NCBI GenBank assembly: GCA_030581615.1
Contig: JAKTTT010000010.1
Coordinates: 248,001 to 312,000, forward strand
DNA: 64,000 bases
Source: Alloascoidea africana
Lineage: Eukaryota; Ascomycota; Alloascoideomycetes; Alloascoideales; Alloascoideaceae
Direction of reading: 5' to 3'
Positions 23,947 through 34,786 of the stretch are shown in pieces. A program made the position numbers and the translations under genes. Position 1 is the stretch's first letter. The number at the start of each line of letters is the position of its first letter. Under the pieces are notes generated by a model. It ran no database searches, had not been told where the DNA came from, and saw only the letters and a list, made by a program, of their open reading frames with translations.

Positions 23947-24649
23947 TTATAGCACACGGTCGAACCGCTCATAACCCACATATCCTCCCCTCATGGAAAT
24001 GTCAACATGGTTTACAAAAGTGTACTTGTCCTTGAGCAAGTCATTTGCAGCTTCTTTGTTCAACGGGTCTGTTGGATTTGGTTCCAAGAACAGAAATTGT
24101 AATCCGATCAGAATGGCATTGATGTCGAGAACGGGACTCCAATCCTCTCTTAAAATGTTGAGACAGACGTTGCCTTCCAAGTCAATGTTCGGATGGTATA
24201 TCTTCTGAGTACATCTCACTTTTGGAGGCTCATGGGGGAAACTGTCATGAATCGAGACTTTGAAATGGAACTTGCCCCTCTTGTACATTCCCTCATTGGG
24301 GGCTATCGAGAGATCAAAGTTCATAATGTCGGATGGATCCGGGAAGGTGATCTTCATGTTGGGGGGTAAAGATAACTCAGAAAGGTCTTTTTGCACTCTG
24401 ACCTCAGCGACAGTCGACTTTCTGGTGAAGGTTGTGGAAGGAGAGATTCCCGAACTTGGGCCTGAGCCTGAGCCTGAGTTGGCCGTAGACTTTGCTGCAG
24501 CACCAGAGGAGGAAGACTCGTTGGCCAGTGCTGCTTTCCTTGCCTCTTCCTGTTGTTTCTTCTGCTTTAAGATTTTTAACTGAGAGGCGAACGAACGCAA
24601 ACAGTCAGATTTGGCAAGATCGGGACAGAACGAGAAGGAAACTTACCAT
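23947..24649 (-). CDS. UBC12: NEDD8/Rub1-conjugating enzyme E2
   Basis: Accepts Rub1/NEDD8 from the Ula1-Uba3 E1 and passes it to cullins. Two exons: exon 1 is only the ATG at 24649-24647, then a 67-bp intron (24646-24580; GTAAGT donor, CTGAC branch, TCAG acceptor), then 24579-23947. The spliced protein, 211 residues, begins MLKILKQKKQQ, matching the Ubc12-specific N-terminal helix that binds the E1 (yeast MLKLRQLQKKK). The E2 core follows a Gly/Ser-rich linker: FPHEPPKVRCTQKIYHPNID, the active-site Cys in GNVCLNILREDWSPVL, and FLFLEPNPTDPLNKEAA. Read without splicing, the ORF would begin MRSFASQ, which has no family support. Confidence 0.96.
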
Positions 24650-24903
24650 TATGCTGGCGAGACGGGTGTTCTAGAGGATGCGATCTGGGGACTTAGCAAC
24701 GTGGCTTGCTGTTCGCGGTTTGCGATTTGGTTTGTGGTTTGTGGTCTTGGGGTCTGGAGCCGTGGGCCGTGAAGCTGGAGCGAGCTCTGGCGGAAGAGAA
24801 GAGAGAAGAGAGACCCTAACCTCCCAACTACAACATGGGAGTGAGTGGAATATACTATACTAGACTAGACTAGACTAGACTGGACTGGACTGGACTACAC
24901 AGA
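24650..24903. promoter_or_regulatory. UBC12 promoter / PNC1 3' flank
   Basis: 254 bp, GC-rich and purine/pyrimidine-biased at 24700-24810, ending in a pentanucleotide array next to the PNC1 stop. No named element identified. Confidence 0.4.
24851..24895. repeat. Pentanucleotide microsatellite at the PNC1 3' end
   Basis: Two TATAC units, four TAGAC units and three TGGAC units in a row; the array shifts from one variant to the next, as expected of point mutation plus slippage. Ends 8 bp before the PNC1 stop codon. Confidence 0.9.
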
Positions 24904-25682
24904 CTAGGCCCGCCTGAGAGCCCTCAGCTCGTCCGAGTCCACGCTGAGCAGCTGGACGCCGTGGCCGGCGAGCTCTGCGGTCTTGGAGGCCCAGCAGCCG
25001 GGGTCCACGGGCCTCGTGGCCTCTCTGATCACGGAGGTCTTGAAGCCCCAGCGCGCCGAGTCCACGGCGGAGTGGAACACGCAGTAGTCGAAGGCCAGGC
25101 CGACGACGTAGACATGGCTGACCTGCCTCTGCCGTAGATAGGCCCCCAGCTCCGTGCGGTCGGCGTGCCACACGTCCTCGAAGGCCGAGAAGTACTCGCG
25201 GTCCGCGACGGCCCCCTTCAACACCGTCCGGTCGATCCTGGCCTGCTGGGGCCGCAGCTCGGCGGCGAGGTCTGCGCCAACCGTGCCCTGGACACAGTGC
25301 TCGGGCCACACGGGCAGCTGCCTGGTCTCGCCGGGCTGCTCTGGGTTCGCGAACGAGACGAGGTCGAACGGCCGCGAGCCGGGGTGGTTTGCCGCGAACG
25401 AGACATGGGCCCGCGGGTGCCAGTCCTTGGAGGCCACGATCGTGGTCCACGGCCAGTCTTCCATCAGCCGGGCGATCACGGGAATCACGTCTCTGCCGTG
25501 CTCGACCGCGAGGGCCCCGTTCTACAAAAGCGCACTGGTGAGTGTTCTGCAGCAACACAAGAACGAGAAGAACATGAACAGGAACAGGAACAGGAACGTA
25601 CCGGCGGCAGAAAGTCCTCCTGGAGGTCCACGATGAGCAGTGCCGGGCGGACCGCGGCGTGTGTGCGTGCTGAGCTGGGCAT
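24904..25682 (-). CDS. PNC1: Nicotinamidase
   Basis: Hydrolyses nicotinamide to nicotinate in the NAD+ salvage pathway and, in S. cerevisiae, relieves nicotinamide inhibition of Sir2. Two exons: 25682-25602 and 25521-24904, with an 80-bp intron (25601-25522; GTACGT donor, TTTTGTAG acceptor). Splicing joins ALLIVDLQEDFLPP to NGALAVEHGRDVIP, restoring the family N-terminus. The triad is Asp in VDLQEDF, Lys in TVLKGAVADREYFSAF and Cys in GLAFDYCVFHSAVD; the metal site is in SKDWHPRAHVSFAANH. Length 232 (yeast 216). Further in-frame ATGs at 25694 and 25700 would add 4 or 6 residues. Codon use is very GC-rich compared with neighbours. Divergent from the next gene, about 190 bp apart. Confidence 0.95.
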
Positions 25683-25875
25683 GGACGTGGGCATGGACAT
25701 GGACTTGGACTTGGTGATGCTGTGCTGGTGGAGGTGATGTTGGTGCTGATTCGGGCAGTTTGCGAGTTTCCGGCTGCTCGTCCACGTCGCGGCGTTGTTG
25801 TGGTTGTCGCCACCTCGCTTCTCCCTCCTTCTTCTCTTCTCTTCTCGTCTCTCCTCTGCTTCCTGCTCAACCGCC

Positions 25876-28800
25876 ATGGCAAACTCTTCCTCCGCCAGCT
25901 CCGCCAGCTCCGTGGCCCCAGACCCGCCGGCGGACCAGCTCCCCTCTAACCACAAACAGCCCTCCAAGGACGCCCAGGCCAAGACCCTGCTGCTGCAATT
26001 GGCCCTTTTTGTAAGCGAGACAGAGGTCTGTCATGGACGAAAGTACTCAGCTATGGTCCAGCAGCTCGCAGACCTGCTCGCGGACAAACAGGCTCTCGTG
26101 GGCCTGACCGGCCAGGAGTGCACTTTCCTGCTCCACGGCCTTGCTCAAAAATGGTTCCATATGAGAAAGCCCGCGTCGAACTCGTTCACTACAGAAAGGC
26201 AAATCCTCTCCACCGTCAGTCTCATGAAAACAAACGAGATAATCAACAGCTTGGTGAGCTCCATCGCCATTGACATTGACATTGACATTGACACCGCTGC
26301 TGATAATGCTAATGCTGCAAAGGTGCAAAATCTCGACATGGAGCGGCTGGTAACCTTATTTGACTGTGCCATAAACCTTCTTCTTTCCAAAGATGACATT
26401 TTCCCAACTGCTTTCCAACACATGTCGTTGTTATCGCCTCTTGCCACTCTATGCTACCTTAGCTCCAAACAGTACCAGTACCGTGAACATGCCTCAAAGT
26501 TAATGGATATGCTATACACCCTTTGCTCAATCTACATGGTCATTCCCGGCTTGGCCCCGTATTTTTTAACAGAGTTTGATGGTTTGGAAACCACAACCAT
26601 TCGGAAAAGCGTCATGAAGAAACTCCTTTCTTCGTTGGATGGGCGAAAGAGCTCATTTAAGGATAACTACAACAGACTCGATGGCAGCGGCGAGGATGGT
26701 GATGATGATGATGATGATGACGAAGAAAATGATGATGATAATGATAATGATGAAGCGGATGACGAGGATTTTGATGGAGACCTGTCTGGTGGACCCCTTA
26801 CCACCGTTGAGAGGTTGAGCAAAATCAATTCTTCTTCCATAGAGAGATACTCTTTGGCCGCTCCTTCAAAGTTTATAACAAGAAACCTCTTGTTGACCTC
26901 TTGTTGCTTTATCAATTCAATGCAAGGATTGACAAAGATCAATTCTCAACTGGATGAAAACAAAACTTTTGAAATACTAACTCAACTCTTGCCTTATTGT
27001 AAGAAAGAGGCTGGGAAACAGGTAAGCCACCCATTTTCCTTTTCCCCTCTATTTCCACACATCTAATCCTTACTTCTTCTAGGCCCTCTGTGCTGCTATC
27101 CAGCACACAAACTTTTTCCCAGTTCTACTTCGCCTATCTTCATCCAGCAATTCCCCAGTACTGGCATCATTGTCCATGCACATGTCCACTCTAGTTAGTG
27201 AAACCTCCCTCATGTTTCCAAACCTCCTAACGATTGACTCTGATATCCAACAAGCAATGTGTAACGTGGTTGGTTTCCCCAACTCTTTGATCAATGACAA
27301 AAACGAACTTTTCCAGCTTCTATTCGAATGTATTGATCAAAAGTCTACCGCTCTAACTTTTGAAAATCCTCTTTTTGTAAAAAGTTTGAAAATTGGATTA
27401 AAACATCTCGATACAAAGACCACCACAAAGGAGACAATTCTGGAATTGGTTTTCAGAAACTCTCTTTTGGGTTCAAATCTTTCAATATTGGCCCTTTTGG
27501 CAACTCTACAGTACAGAGTATGTTGTGAATTGATGAAACACCTTAATCCAAATTGGGCGCCTCCAGAATCAATTCACAAAATGATGATTAAAGAAATTCC
27601 TCCAATCTCTCCTACAAATATTGTTTCATTGGAAAGATCTTTTGGAAAGCAATTCGGTTCCAAGGCTACTGATGTAGAAAAGAATAAGCTTTTGCAAGTA
27701 GCATCAATTAAAAACGATCTTGCTTCCTGTGTTCATAGTATAGCTTCTCTATTTGGCAAGCTTCTCTTGGTTGTTTTACCCAATACCGATGATGGGATTG
27801 AGGATACCTTCAATTTACAGTCAATTAAAAAAGGAGTTGAAATGGCTGCAATTTCGGGTAGTAATAATAACCCGAGCCATTCCATAGTCAACTTTATCAT
27901 TTCATCATGTCTTTGCTCTATCGAATGTCTCAACTATCTGAATCTTTCAACCTCTGCCACACGCGCTTTGACCAATGACAACTGCATCTCTCTTTTACTC
28001 AGTCTTCAGAACATTAGACTAATGGTTTCTATTGATCAAAGTTTTATATTTAATTTTTCTCTTGTATTATCTGAATTTATGAAGATGAATTTGAACTGGC
28101 ATAGACTTTCAAAGCAAGTTTTGGAATACCTTTTCGATGCAGATGGTTCAAATGATGAACAGAACGTTGTTACAAGACAAGAGATGGTTGATGTTAACGA
28201 TTCAGAAAGATTAAGGAGACTTTTTTTACAATCTTTTAATGAGAACCGAGAGTTGTTTCTTATCAACATGCCTGAGTTGAGTTCGATATACGAGGGTTAT
28301 CTTGGCAAAAGCAATTTCACAACGACTATGACAAGTACATTTGAGAAAAGAGAAGAGGAGGCTTCACATAAAGTTGTTTTGAGCCTCAACTACGCTGTGC
28401 AATTGCTGGAAGAATCTAACAGGGATAGAGGTAGAAACAATAAAGTCTCGAAACCTGAGGCAACAACAACAACAACAACAACAACAAGCTCTGGTAAACC
28501 GCAAACACAGACGCAGACACAGACACAGACACAGACACAAACTCAAATGCAAATGCAAACGCAAACGCAAGCTCAATCTCAATCTCAATCTCAGTCTCAA
28601 TCTCAGTCTCAATCGCAATCCCAACAAATTCGTCAGCAACAAATGTTCCCATTAAAATCTCAATCTCAGAACGTAAACATGAATATGCAGACTCGATCCA
28701 CCAACTCTATGCAATCATCATCATCATCATATTCGGGATCGATGAATCAGTTGGGGATCTATGGTTTGGGAAATAACAACAACAACAACGGTCTTCAAAT

Positions 28801-28900
28801 GCCACCACCACAACAATTTGTGAATAAAAACACAATGCTTAATTCTGGCTCAAGTAGAGCACAGAGCGTTCATGTTGACAGATTCATTCCACAACAGTAA
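25876..28900 (+). CDS. Large unrecognised protein with Q/T- and Q/S-rich tail
   Basis: 987 residues from two exons, 25876-27021 and 27083-28900; the 61-bp intron has a GTAAGC donor, CTAAT branch and CTAG acceptor, and joins GKQ to ALCAAIQ. I do not recognise the family. The first ~830 residues are mostly helical and hydrophobic-patterned, suggestive of a HEAT-like solenoid, interrupted by an IDIDIDID stretch and a run of Asp/Glu/Asn (about residues 273-300). The tail has a poly-Thr run, alternating QT and QS repeats, Asn and Ser runs and ends SVHVDRFIPQQ. I considered Efr3, but the N-terminal HQKLILQCYP motif is absent. The first ~70 codons share the GC-rich island of PNC1. Confidence 0.85.
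28461..28632. repeat. Coding microsatellites: ACA, CAGACA and CARTCT arrays
   Basis: Within the preceding gene: an ACA array coding Thr, then alternating CAR-ACN (QT) and CAR-TCN (QS) codon arrays. Third-position changes are scattered, so the dipeptide repeat is kept while the DNA repeat decays, suggesting selection for composition or recent expansion. Confidence 0.9.
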
Positions 28901-30010
28901 TAGTGGACTTGATCATATCATCACAGGCATGGAATCTCTCGATTACCATTTTTTTTGTCTTTCGGCTTGCACATTTATATTTATATTTACATTTTACATT
29001 TTACATTTTACATTTTACATTCCACATTCGTTTTCTTTTTTTTTTGATTATTTTGGATTACAATAATTTCATTTTTTTCCCCCTATATTTTGGTTTTAAG
29101 CATTTGGGCCATCATGTGTTTCAAAAGTGCCATTTCCGTTTCCATTTCCCATTTCCCATTTCCCATTTTCCAATTTTTTTTTTTTCAGACTTGTCATACG
29201 CTACACAAAAAGAAAGAGAACAGAGCACTTTTTTTAAAAAGAAGCACGATGGTGATGATGATGATGGATCCTTTTTATTACTTTTTGTCCATTTTTCACA
29301 TAGCGTACGTTATTGTTTTCCCAGTAATGACTAGCGAAATTATTGCTATAAAATGACAATAAAATCTGGTTATTTACATATATAAATGAATATATATATA
29401 TATATATATGTAGATAGTCAATGCTATTGAATTGAAAGAATATGGGCAAAAAGTGGATACAATTGGAGGAGAGCACACACTATTTATTATTGTAGAAAAT
29501 GGTAATTGAACCAAGACCCGAAATCAGAATTCAAGTGGATGGATGGATGGATGGAAAACACTTTTAAAATCTATATTCTCGACTTTTTTTCTTAAAAATT
29601 TTTCTATCGGGTATTCCTATTATGATTGTAAAAAGATGGGGGAAAAAAAATGTATGTATAGTAGTAGTAAAGAAAAGAAAAATGAAACAAAATATGGAAG
29701 AATTTAGAAACAAAAGGGATCATCAAAAACTAACAAAACCAAATCACCCACTTTTTGGTATTTTGTAAAAAAAAAAAAAAAAAAAAAATGGTTGTTGGTA
29801 TTGTTCAACCAAGATAGCATTGCATTACTACTTGATTGATAAACTTTTTTGTTGTTTTTTACTCTATCTATTATGACCAATTTGTTTAGATATATAAAGT
29901 ATGATATAAAAAAAGAAGATAACGAGAGACAAAATTTCAAAATTTCAAAAGTCGAAACAAAAAAAAGGGTAAAACAGGTTTATATGGGAGGGGGGGGGGG
30001 AAATAGCCTT
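28901..30010. other. Convergent intergenic region rich in simple repeats
   Basis: 1110 bp with no gene. It holds a TTTTACA heptamer array (28989-29024), a CCCATTT array (about 29134-29169), an AT run (29390-29408), a GGAT array (29539-29555), A-runs near 29767-29788 and a G-run just before 30000. These are 3' flanks of the convergent neighbours. Confidence 0.7.
28989..29024. repeat. Heptanucleotide array (TTTTACA)n
   Basis: About five copies in tandem, just 3' of the 987-residue gene; the last copy decays to TTCCACA. Confidence 0.85.
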
Positions 30011-31331
30011 CTACAATAGAGAAACGAGAAGGGCAACAAAGGCACCGATCATGGTTGATGTTTCCAAACCCATGGCACCAGCAGCAGCATCAGCAGATGA
30101 GCTGGATTCACTATCACCACTGGCCTTGCTGGATCCCTTGATGGAGGTTTTACCAGATGCAGCGCTAAAACTTGAAGAAGCACCTTTACAGACGTAACTT
30201 CCCTCGATTCCTTTATCCTTGGCCAGATCGTTCAGGTCGGAACAGTCAACGTCACCGTCGGATTTCAAAGATAGAGAGCCTCTAACTGATTTCAAAGAGT
30301 CGAGTGTAACGTTGGAAATGTTACCCAAGATTCTCACAGATCCAGAGACAGATTTGAGATTTTTAAAAGAGATGGATTCAACGTCGGTATTGTTCTGGAC
30401 AATAAGATCACCGCTAAGGGTTTTCACGTTATCGATTTTAACTTTTTCCAACTCATCGTTCCCGACAAAACTGATTGTTTCTCCTACAGTGGTCAAGTTG
30501 TCCAAGTTAAGGGATTTGATGGTGTTGTTGTTAAGATGAAGGGTTCCGTTAACAGCCTCAAGGCTTCCCAGGGACACATTTGAAGCCTTTGAAATGGTGA
30601 TGTTATTGGCCCAGATCAAAGAGTCAAAAATAGCTTCGAGACCATCCCCGTTGGCTGTGATGGACAAGGAGTTTGAGACGGTTTTCAACTCGGATTCTAA
30701 GGATTCGAGTCTGTTGTTGTTGTTAAGGTTGTAGGTTTCAACGTCCGAAACGCTGATGCCCTTGAGACTGGATAAGGCGGTATCGGAAAGCAGAATCGAG
30801 CCCGCCTCGGTAATTCCACTGGTGAAACCGAGCTCTTGTACAGCGGGCAAGGTTACAAAGCTGACGGATCCGACCTTCGTGAGCACAGGGAAGGAGAGTT
30901 TTTCGAGAACGGTCAAGTCCTGTAAAGTGAATTCATCATCGATCAAAACAAGGCTATCGGCAGAGAGACTGGTCAATTTGGTTGCATTTGAAACAATCAA
31001 AGATCCCAAAATTTGTTGAACACCAGAGAGACTGGCAGTGTCGATATCACCCTTGATGAGAATGTCACCTGAGACCGCTTTACATCCAGACAAATCATCA
31101 AGATTTGACTGGGCAGTTACGGTTTTGGTCTTGTAGGAACAACCGGAACTGACTTGAAGAGTTTTGATTTCGGATTTGGTAGAGGAGGTTGAGTTTGCTA
31201 AAAAAACGACGACGACGACGAGGAGATTAGCAAATATAAATGAACATACAAAAGTAAATGGATTATGGATACTGACCAGCCAAGGCGCTGCCAATAGCAA
31301 TGGAGACAATAGCAGATGTTTTAAATAGCAT
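30011..31331 (-). CDS. ECM33: GPI-anchored cell-wall protein, Ecm33/Sps2 family
   Basis: Plasma-membrane/cell-wall GPI protein needed for normal wall architecture. Exon 1 31331-31277 encodes the signal peptide MLFKTSAIVSIAIGSALA; the 79-bp intron (31276-31198) has a GTCAGT donor, GCTAAT branch and TTTTAG acceptor; exon 2 is 31197-30011. Total 413 residues (yeast 429, whose gene also has an intron near the signal peptide). The ectodomain has Cys-x(n) leucine-rich receptor-L-like repeats (GCKAVSGDILIKGDID, LNLDNLTTVGETISFVGN), many N-glycosylation sites, and the C-terminal CSDLNDLAKDKGIEGSYVCKG. A Ser-rich stretch and hydrophobic tail (MIGAFVALLVSLL) form the GPI signal. The donor is weak but is the only one that gives a continuous family protein. 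Confidence 0.95.
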
Positions 31332-31411
31332 TATTAGAGAGGGGAATAAAATGAGGATTACAAGAGTGTTGGAAAGCGAGTGTCAGAGATTTGGAGAAAA
31401 CAAAAGCTGCT

Positions 31412-31420
31412 TGTATATAA
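31412..31420 (-). promoter_or_regulatory. TATA box of ECM33
   Basis: TTATATACA on the minus strand, about 81 bp before the ECM33 ATG. Confidence 0.5.
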
Positions 31421-31483
31421 AGATTGACTAGGGAAAAAAGAACTATGAAGAGGGGAGAAGAAGAGAGAAGAGAGAGAAAAAAG

Positions 31484-31517
31484 AAATGGAAATGGAAATG
31501 GAAATGGAAATGGAAAC
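31484..31517. repeat. Hexanucleotide array (ATGGAA)n
   Basis: Between five and six perfect tandem copies in the ECM33 upstream region. Confidence 0.9.
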
Positions 31518-32168
31518 ATTCAGGCGACTCCTTCGGTTTGGATATTATGCGTTTTGATATTCATCATCATACCAGTCAGTCTCACCTCAGAAAAACAACC
31601 AAAAAAAAAAACGAAAATGAAGCAAGCGAAAATCACCAAACCTCCTACAAAAAATTACAAGCGCCTGTAAATTTGCACTCGCACTTTTTACAATCTTTTA
31701 GTTTTTAGTGTTTATTTTATTTTTGGGTCTGGAGAACTACTTGTGCCTGGCTGAGCCACGAACCAATGTCTCACAAACATACGTGGTGTGTATTTGGAAT
31801 GAGCCTTGTCGATTGCTATTAGACGCCGAATACTTGTTGCGATTAAATGATTGATTGATTGATTGACGGGTTTTTCTACTTCTTATGCCCTGTTAATGAT
31901 GTAATAGATGGAAGATTTCGTGCCTGTCGGTTGGGAAAAATGTTTAGTACTGCCCCTGCCAGCTGCTGCTGCTAAATGAAACTGCATTTAAGCGTGTTTG
32001 AGAATTTCTTACACTCAAAAAAAAAAGTAAAGTAAAAAGGGAAACCTAATTCACCGTTATCCATCCTCATCTAAGTTAATCGAGATTTATATAAAAGAAA
32101 CCGGAGGAGCCCCCTCTACTTGGGTAAAACAAAACATGCTGAAGACAAACATGTTTTGTTTAAATTAG

Positions 32169-33405
32169 CTATTCCAGCTTCTCGTTAGCACCAGCACCAG
32201 CACCAGCACCAGCAACTGTACTTGGCGTGTTATTAATGTCCAACTGTATCGCGCCTTTCTGAACAAATTGCAATTCGGGGAAAAAACCTAACCGCCAGAT
32301 AAATTGATATAAATCGCCCTGACCCAATAAAAGAACTCGCAGATACTCCTGATAAACGACATAAAAGTATACCCTATTTGCAAACATGTTAGAAATCTCA
32401 TATACCCCCCACCATAAAAAAACGTAGTGTGTTTCGTACTCACCCAGTTCCAGTGAGCAAATGCCACCATCCGTGTCCTTCAAGTATAAATCCATATGGG
32501 ATCCCCCAGGTTCGCTTTGTAGAGGTGAGAATTTCACAAAGGTGAATATCAACTTGCCAAAGAGCATATCCAAGAAGGAAGGATGCGGTTCCCAAAACCA
32601 TGGCTCTGTTCAGATTTTTCCGAGCAGATAGATCTTGGATTTCTCTATTTGCAAGGATTGCGGATTTGGCAACGATGACAATGTTCAATATGGCGTAGGC
32701 TGCTTGATGGATTGTCGGGTCCTTGAGGACCAGGTACACAACGGTCAACAGAGCAGCAGCTAGAGTTATCTGGCACCCGACCCAAACCGATTCTGCTTTA
32801 CTCTTGTTAAAAGAGAAAAGAGACCAGTAAGGAACACAGGTGGCATAGATCATGGGCAGTTCATCCAGCAGTTGGTACTTGTATAGCAGAGTCATGTGAA
32901 ACATCCAAGACCCGACCCCGACCAAAGCAAAGCCGAACGAGATGAGGTAGAAGCGAAACTCGAGCTTTGTCTTGTAGACGCCGTACATGGAATAAAGCGC
33001 CAATAGGATGAAAACCGAGTTCGTCGTTGTATTTAGTGCTTCGGCCATATAGTATGAAACAACGTAGTTTTCCTCACACCAGTCGATTGTGGAGGTGCTG
33101 TATTGAATCCAGCAACACAAAAAGGTCAGTCAGTCAAAAAAATGCGATGAGATGGGTTCGATGCATCCTTGCCGCGGCAATAACAACACAAATATAAGAT
33201 CAAGATGATGATGAAGAAGATGATAGATGATGAGACATTTATCCCTGATCCTCCGAAACCTGGGTTGTTCAGGAGGCTCTAGGAAAATAGCACTGCCATA
33301 GCCACAATCAACCATTTCTCTCATCTTTGTTATCTGGCTTACTCACCTCTTGCCCCAGTAGCCCTCCTCTAGCGGAGACGGATACTCGATTGCGCCGGGA
33401 AGCAT
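32169..33405 (-). CDS. YPC1: Alkaline ceramidase
   Basis: ER membrane enzyme hydrolysing (phyto)ceramide to a sphingoid base and fatty acid. Three exons: 33405-33347, 33097-32444 and 32373-32169; introns of 249 bp (GTGAGT...ACAG) and 70 bp (GTGAGT, CTAAC, ATAG). Splicing gives 305 residues (S. cerevisiae Ypc1 316) and joins MLPGAIEYPSP...YWGKS to TSTIDWCEENYVVSYYMAEALNTTTNS. Family motifs WCEENY, LVGVGSWMFHMTL, LLDELPMIYA and GHGWWHLLTGTG are intact; the His residues of the last block and of FHMTL bind the catalytic zinc. About seven membrane segments. The tail has a GAGAGAGA run coded by a CAGCAC array. YPC1 versus YDC1 cannot be separated in an unduplicated yeast. Confidence 0.95.
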
Positions 33406-33749
33406 TGCGAGTGCGATTTGCAATTGGAATTGAGTAGCGGGGAGATATAAGCGAGATCTTAGCGGTGGCGGGAGACACAAGTAAAGATAATGGGAGGTCT
33501 CCAAGATGAAGCCGGTACTTATATAATGGAGGAGGTTCCGATGCCTGATCTCTGGCTTCCGTCCGTTTTAATGCCGCTCGGCACCGACCGCCCCGGGAGA
33601 AGTCCAGTGCTGGGGTTTACCACGGGGTGTAAACTCCAGCACTGCTCAGAAGCACGTTCTCCTCGCACACACACCCCCCACAGGGCCGCCGCCACCACCA
33701 CCACTGCCATCAACTGTAGCACTTTCACTCGAGCTTTCCACTGGTATAG
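33406..33749. promoter_or_regulatory. Divergent promoter YPC1 / thioesterase
   Basis: 344 bp between two ATGs. Contains GATATAAGC and ACTTATATAATGG TATA-like words; the + side is GC-richer with CACACACCCC and GCCGCC words. No named site recognised. Confidence 0.45.
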
Positions 33750-34786
33750 ATGACGCCTTCTCTGCCGTGTGTTAGACGCGAAGCACTGTCTGACAAGTGC
33801 ACGGCAGCTGTTATCTTTCTGCACGGGTTGGGGGACTCCCCCACTGGATGGGTGTTTTTGGCAGATCAGGCCAGACGGGCAAGGAGACTGGATCATGTCA
33901 AGTTTATCTTTCCCGAGGCTCCTAGCCAGCCCTTGACATTGGTGAGTGTATCTAAGCTCTATACGTCAGGCATGGTATTGGGAAAAATGTAGCGCGCTGA
34001 CCTTTTTTTTTTGAGAATTTAGAACTACGGGATGGTGTTACCATGCTGGTTCGATATCAAGGCTCTTAGCAACGTGTTTGACGATGAGGATGAAGCAGGA
34101 GTGATTCAGAGTTATCAACTTTTAAAGAATTTGATCTATGAGGAAATTGATTCGGGTATTCCTCCAGAACGGATTGTGATCGGGGGTTTTAGCCAAGGGT
34201 GCTCTCTGACGCTTTTGGTATGTCAAGACATGTTGATGATGCTTGCCGGACATGTTTGGATCAAAAGTACTAAAAAACAAAAAAACATGAAATGTGATAT
34301 GAAAATTCACTTTCATTTTTTAGACTGCTGCTACTTTTTCACTCAGACTTGCTGGATTCATTGGTCTTTCCGGGTTTTTCGCCGCTCAACCATATGCTAT
34401 AGATGTGAGTTACCAAAGTCCAATTTCAATTTCAATTTCAATTCCAATTCCAATTCTCTCGACTTGTCTTGTCTTTTGTTTATTTTATTTCATCCAATCT
34501 GAATCTGAATCCGAATCCGAATCCGAATCTTACCGTTGACGTTTTTAAAATCACATAGAATCAAACAGAAACAAACAAAACAACCCCATTTTTTCTTGCC
34601 CATGGCAGTTCCGATAACGTTGTTCGACCGGAATTGGCAGATAATTCAAACCAAGTATTGACAAAATTACTCAACCATACAAACGTTCAATATCAACTAT
34701 ACGAGAATCTTACCCATTCCGTAAGTCCTGAGGAAACCGAAGATATTTTGAAGTTTTTGGAGCATACTTTACCAAACACAAGGTGA
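33750..34786 (+). CDS. Acyl-protein thioesterase 1-like alpha/beta hydrolase, four exons
   Basis: Ortholog type of S. cerevisiae YLR118C (Apt1), which removes palmitate from cytosolic proteins. Exons 33750-33941, 34023-34217, 34324-34404 and 34559-34786, introns of 81, 106 and 154 bp (GTGAGT, GTATGT, GTGAGT donors; CTGAC branch in the first). Spliced length 231 residues (yeast 227). The sequence runs AAVIFLHGLGDSPTGW, MVLPCWFDIKAL, IVIGGFSQGCSLTLL, LAGFIGLSGFFA, HGSSDNVV and LTHSVSPEE; the catalytic triad is Ser121, Asp175 and His209. All four exons are needed to assemble it. Exon 4 could begin slightly differently, but ACATAG is the acceptor that keeps phase. Intron 3 is largely hexamer repeats. 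Confidence 0.93.
34421..34530. repeat. Two hexanucleotide arrays inside a thioesterase intron
   Basis: CAATTT/CAATTC units at 34421-34456 (six copies) and GAATCT/GAATCC units at about 34495-34530 (six copies), both inside intron 3. Each array shows a shift from one variant to the other. Confidence 0.85.

Larger units (their letters stand above)
31332..32168. other. Intergenic: ECM33 promoter and YPC1 3' side
   Basis: 837 bp. After the TATA box come AGAGA purine runs, the hexamer array, A-tracts at about 31600, and a short GATTGATT repeat at 31847-31863. No gene, tRNA or splice pair was found. Confidence 0.5.

Noticed and set aside
24875-25882. Long Arg/Pro-rich open frame on the minus strand and 160-190-codon frames on the plus strand
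   Set aside because: They overlap PNC1, whose frame has all catalytic residues; high GC simply removes stops from the other frames.
25876-28900. Assignment of the 987-residue protein as EFR3
   Set aside because: The N-terminal basic HQKLILQCYP-type motif and following sequence are absent; only general helical character agrees.
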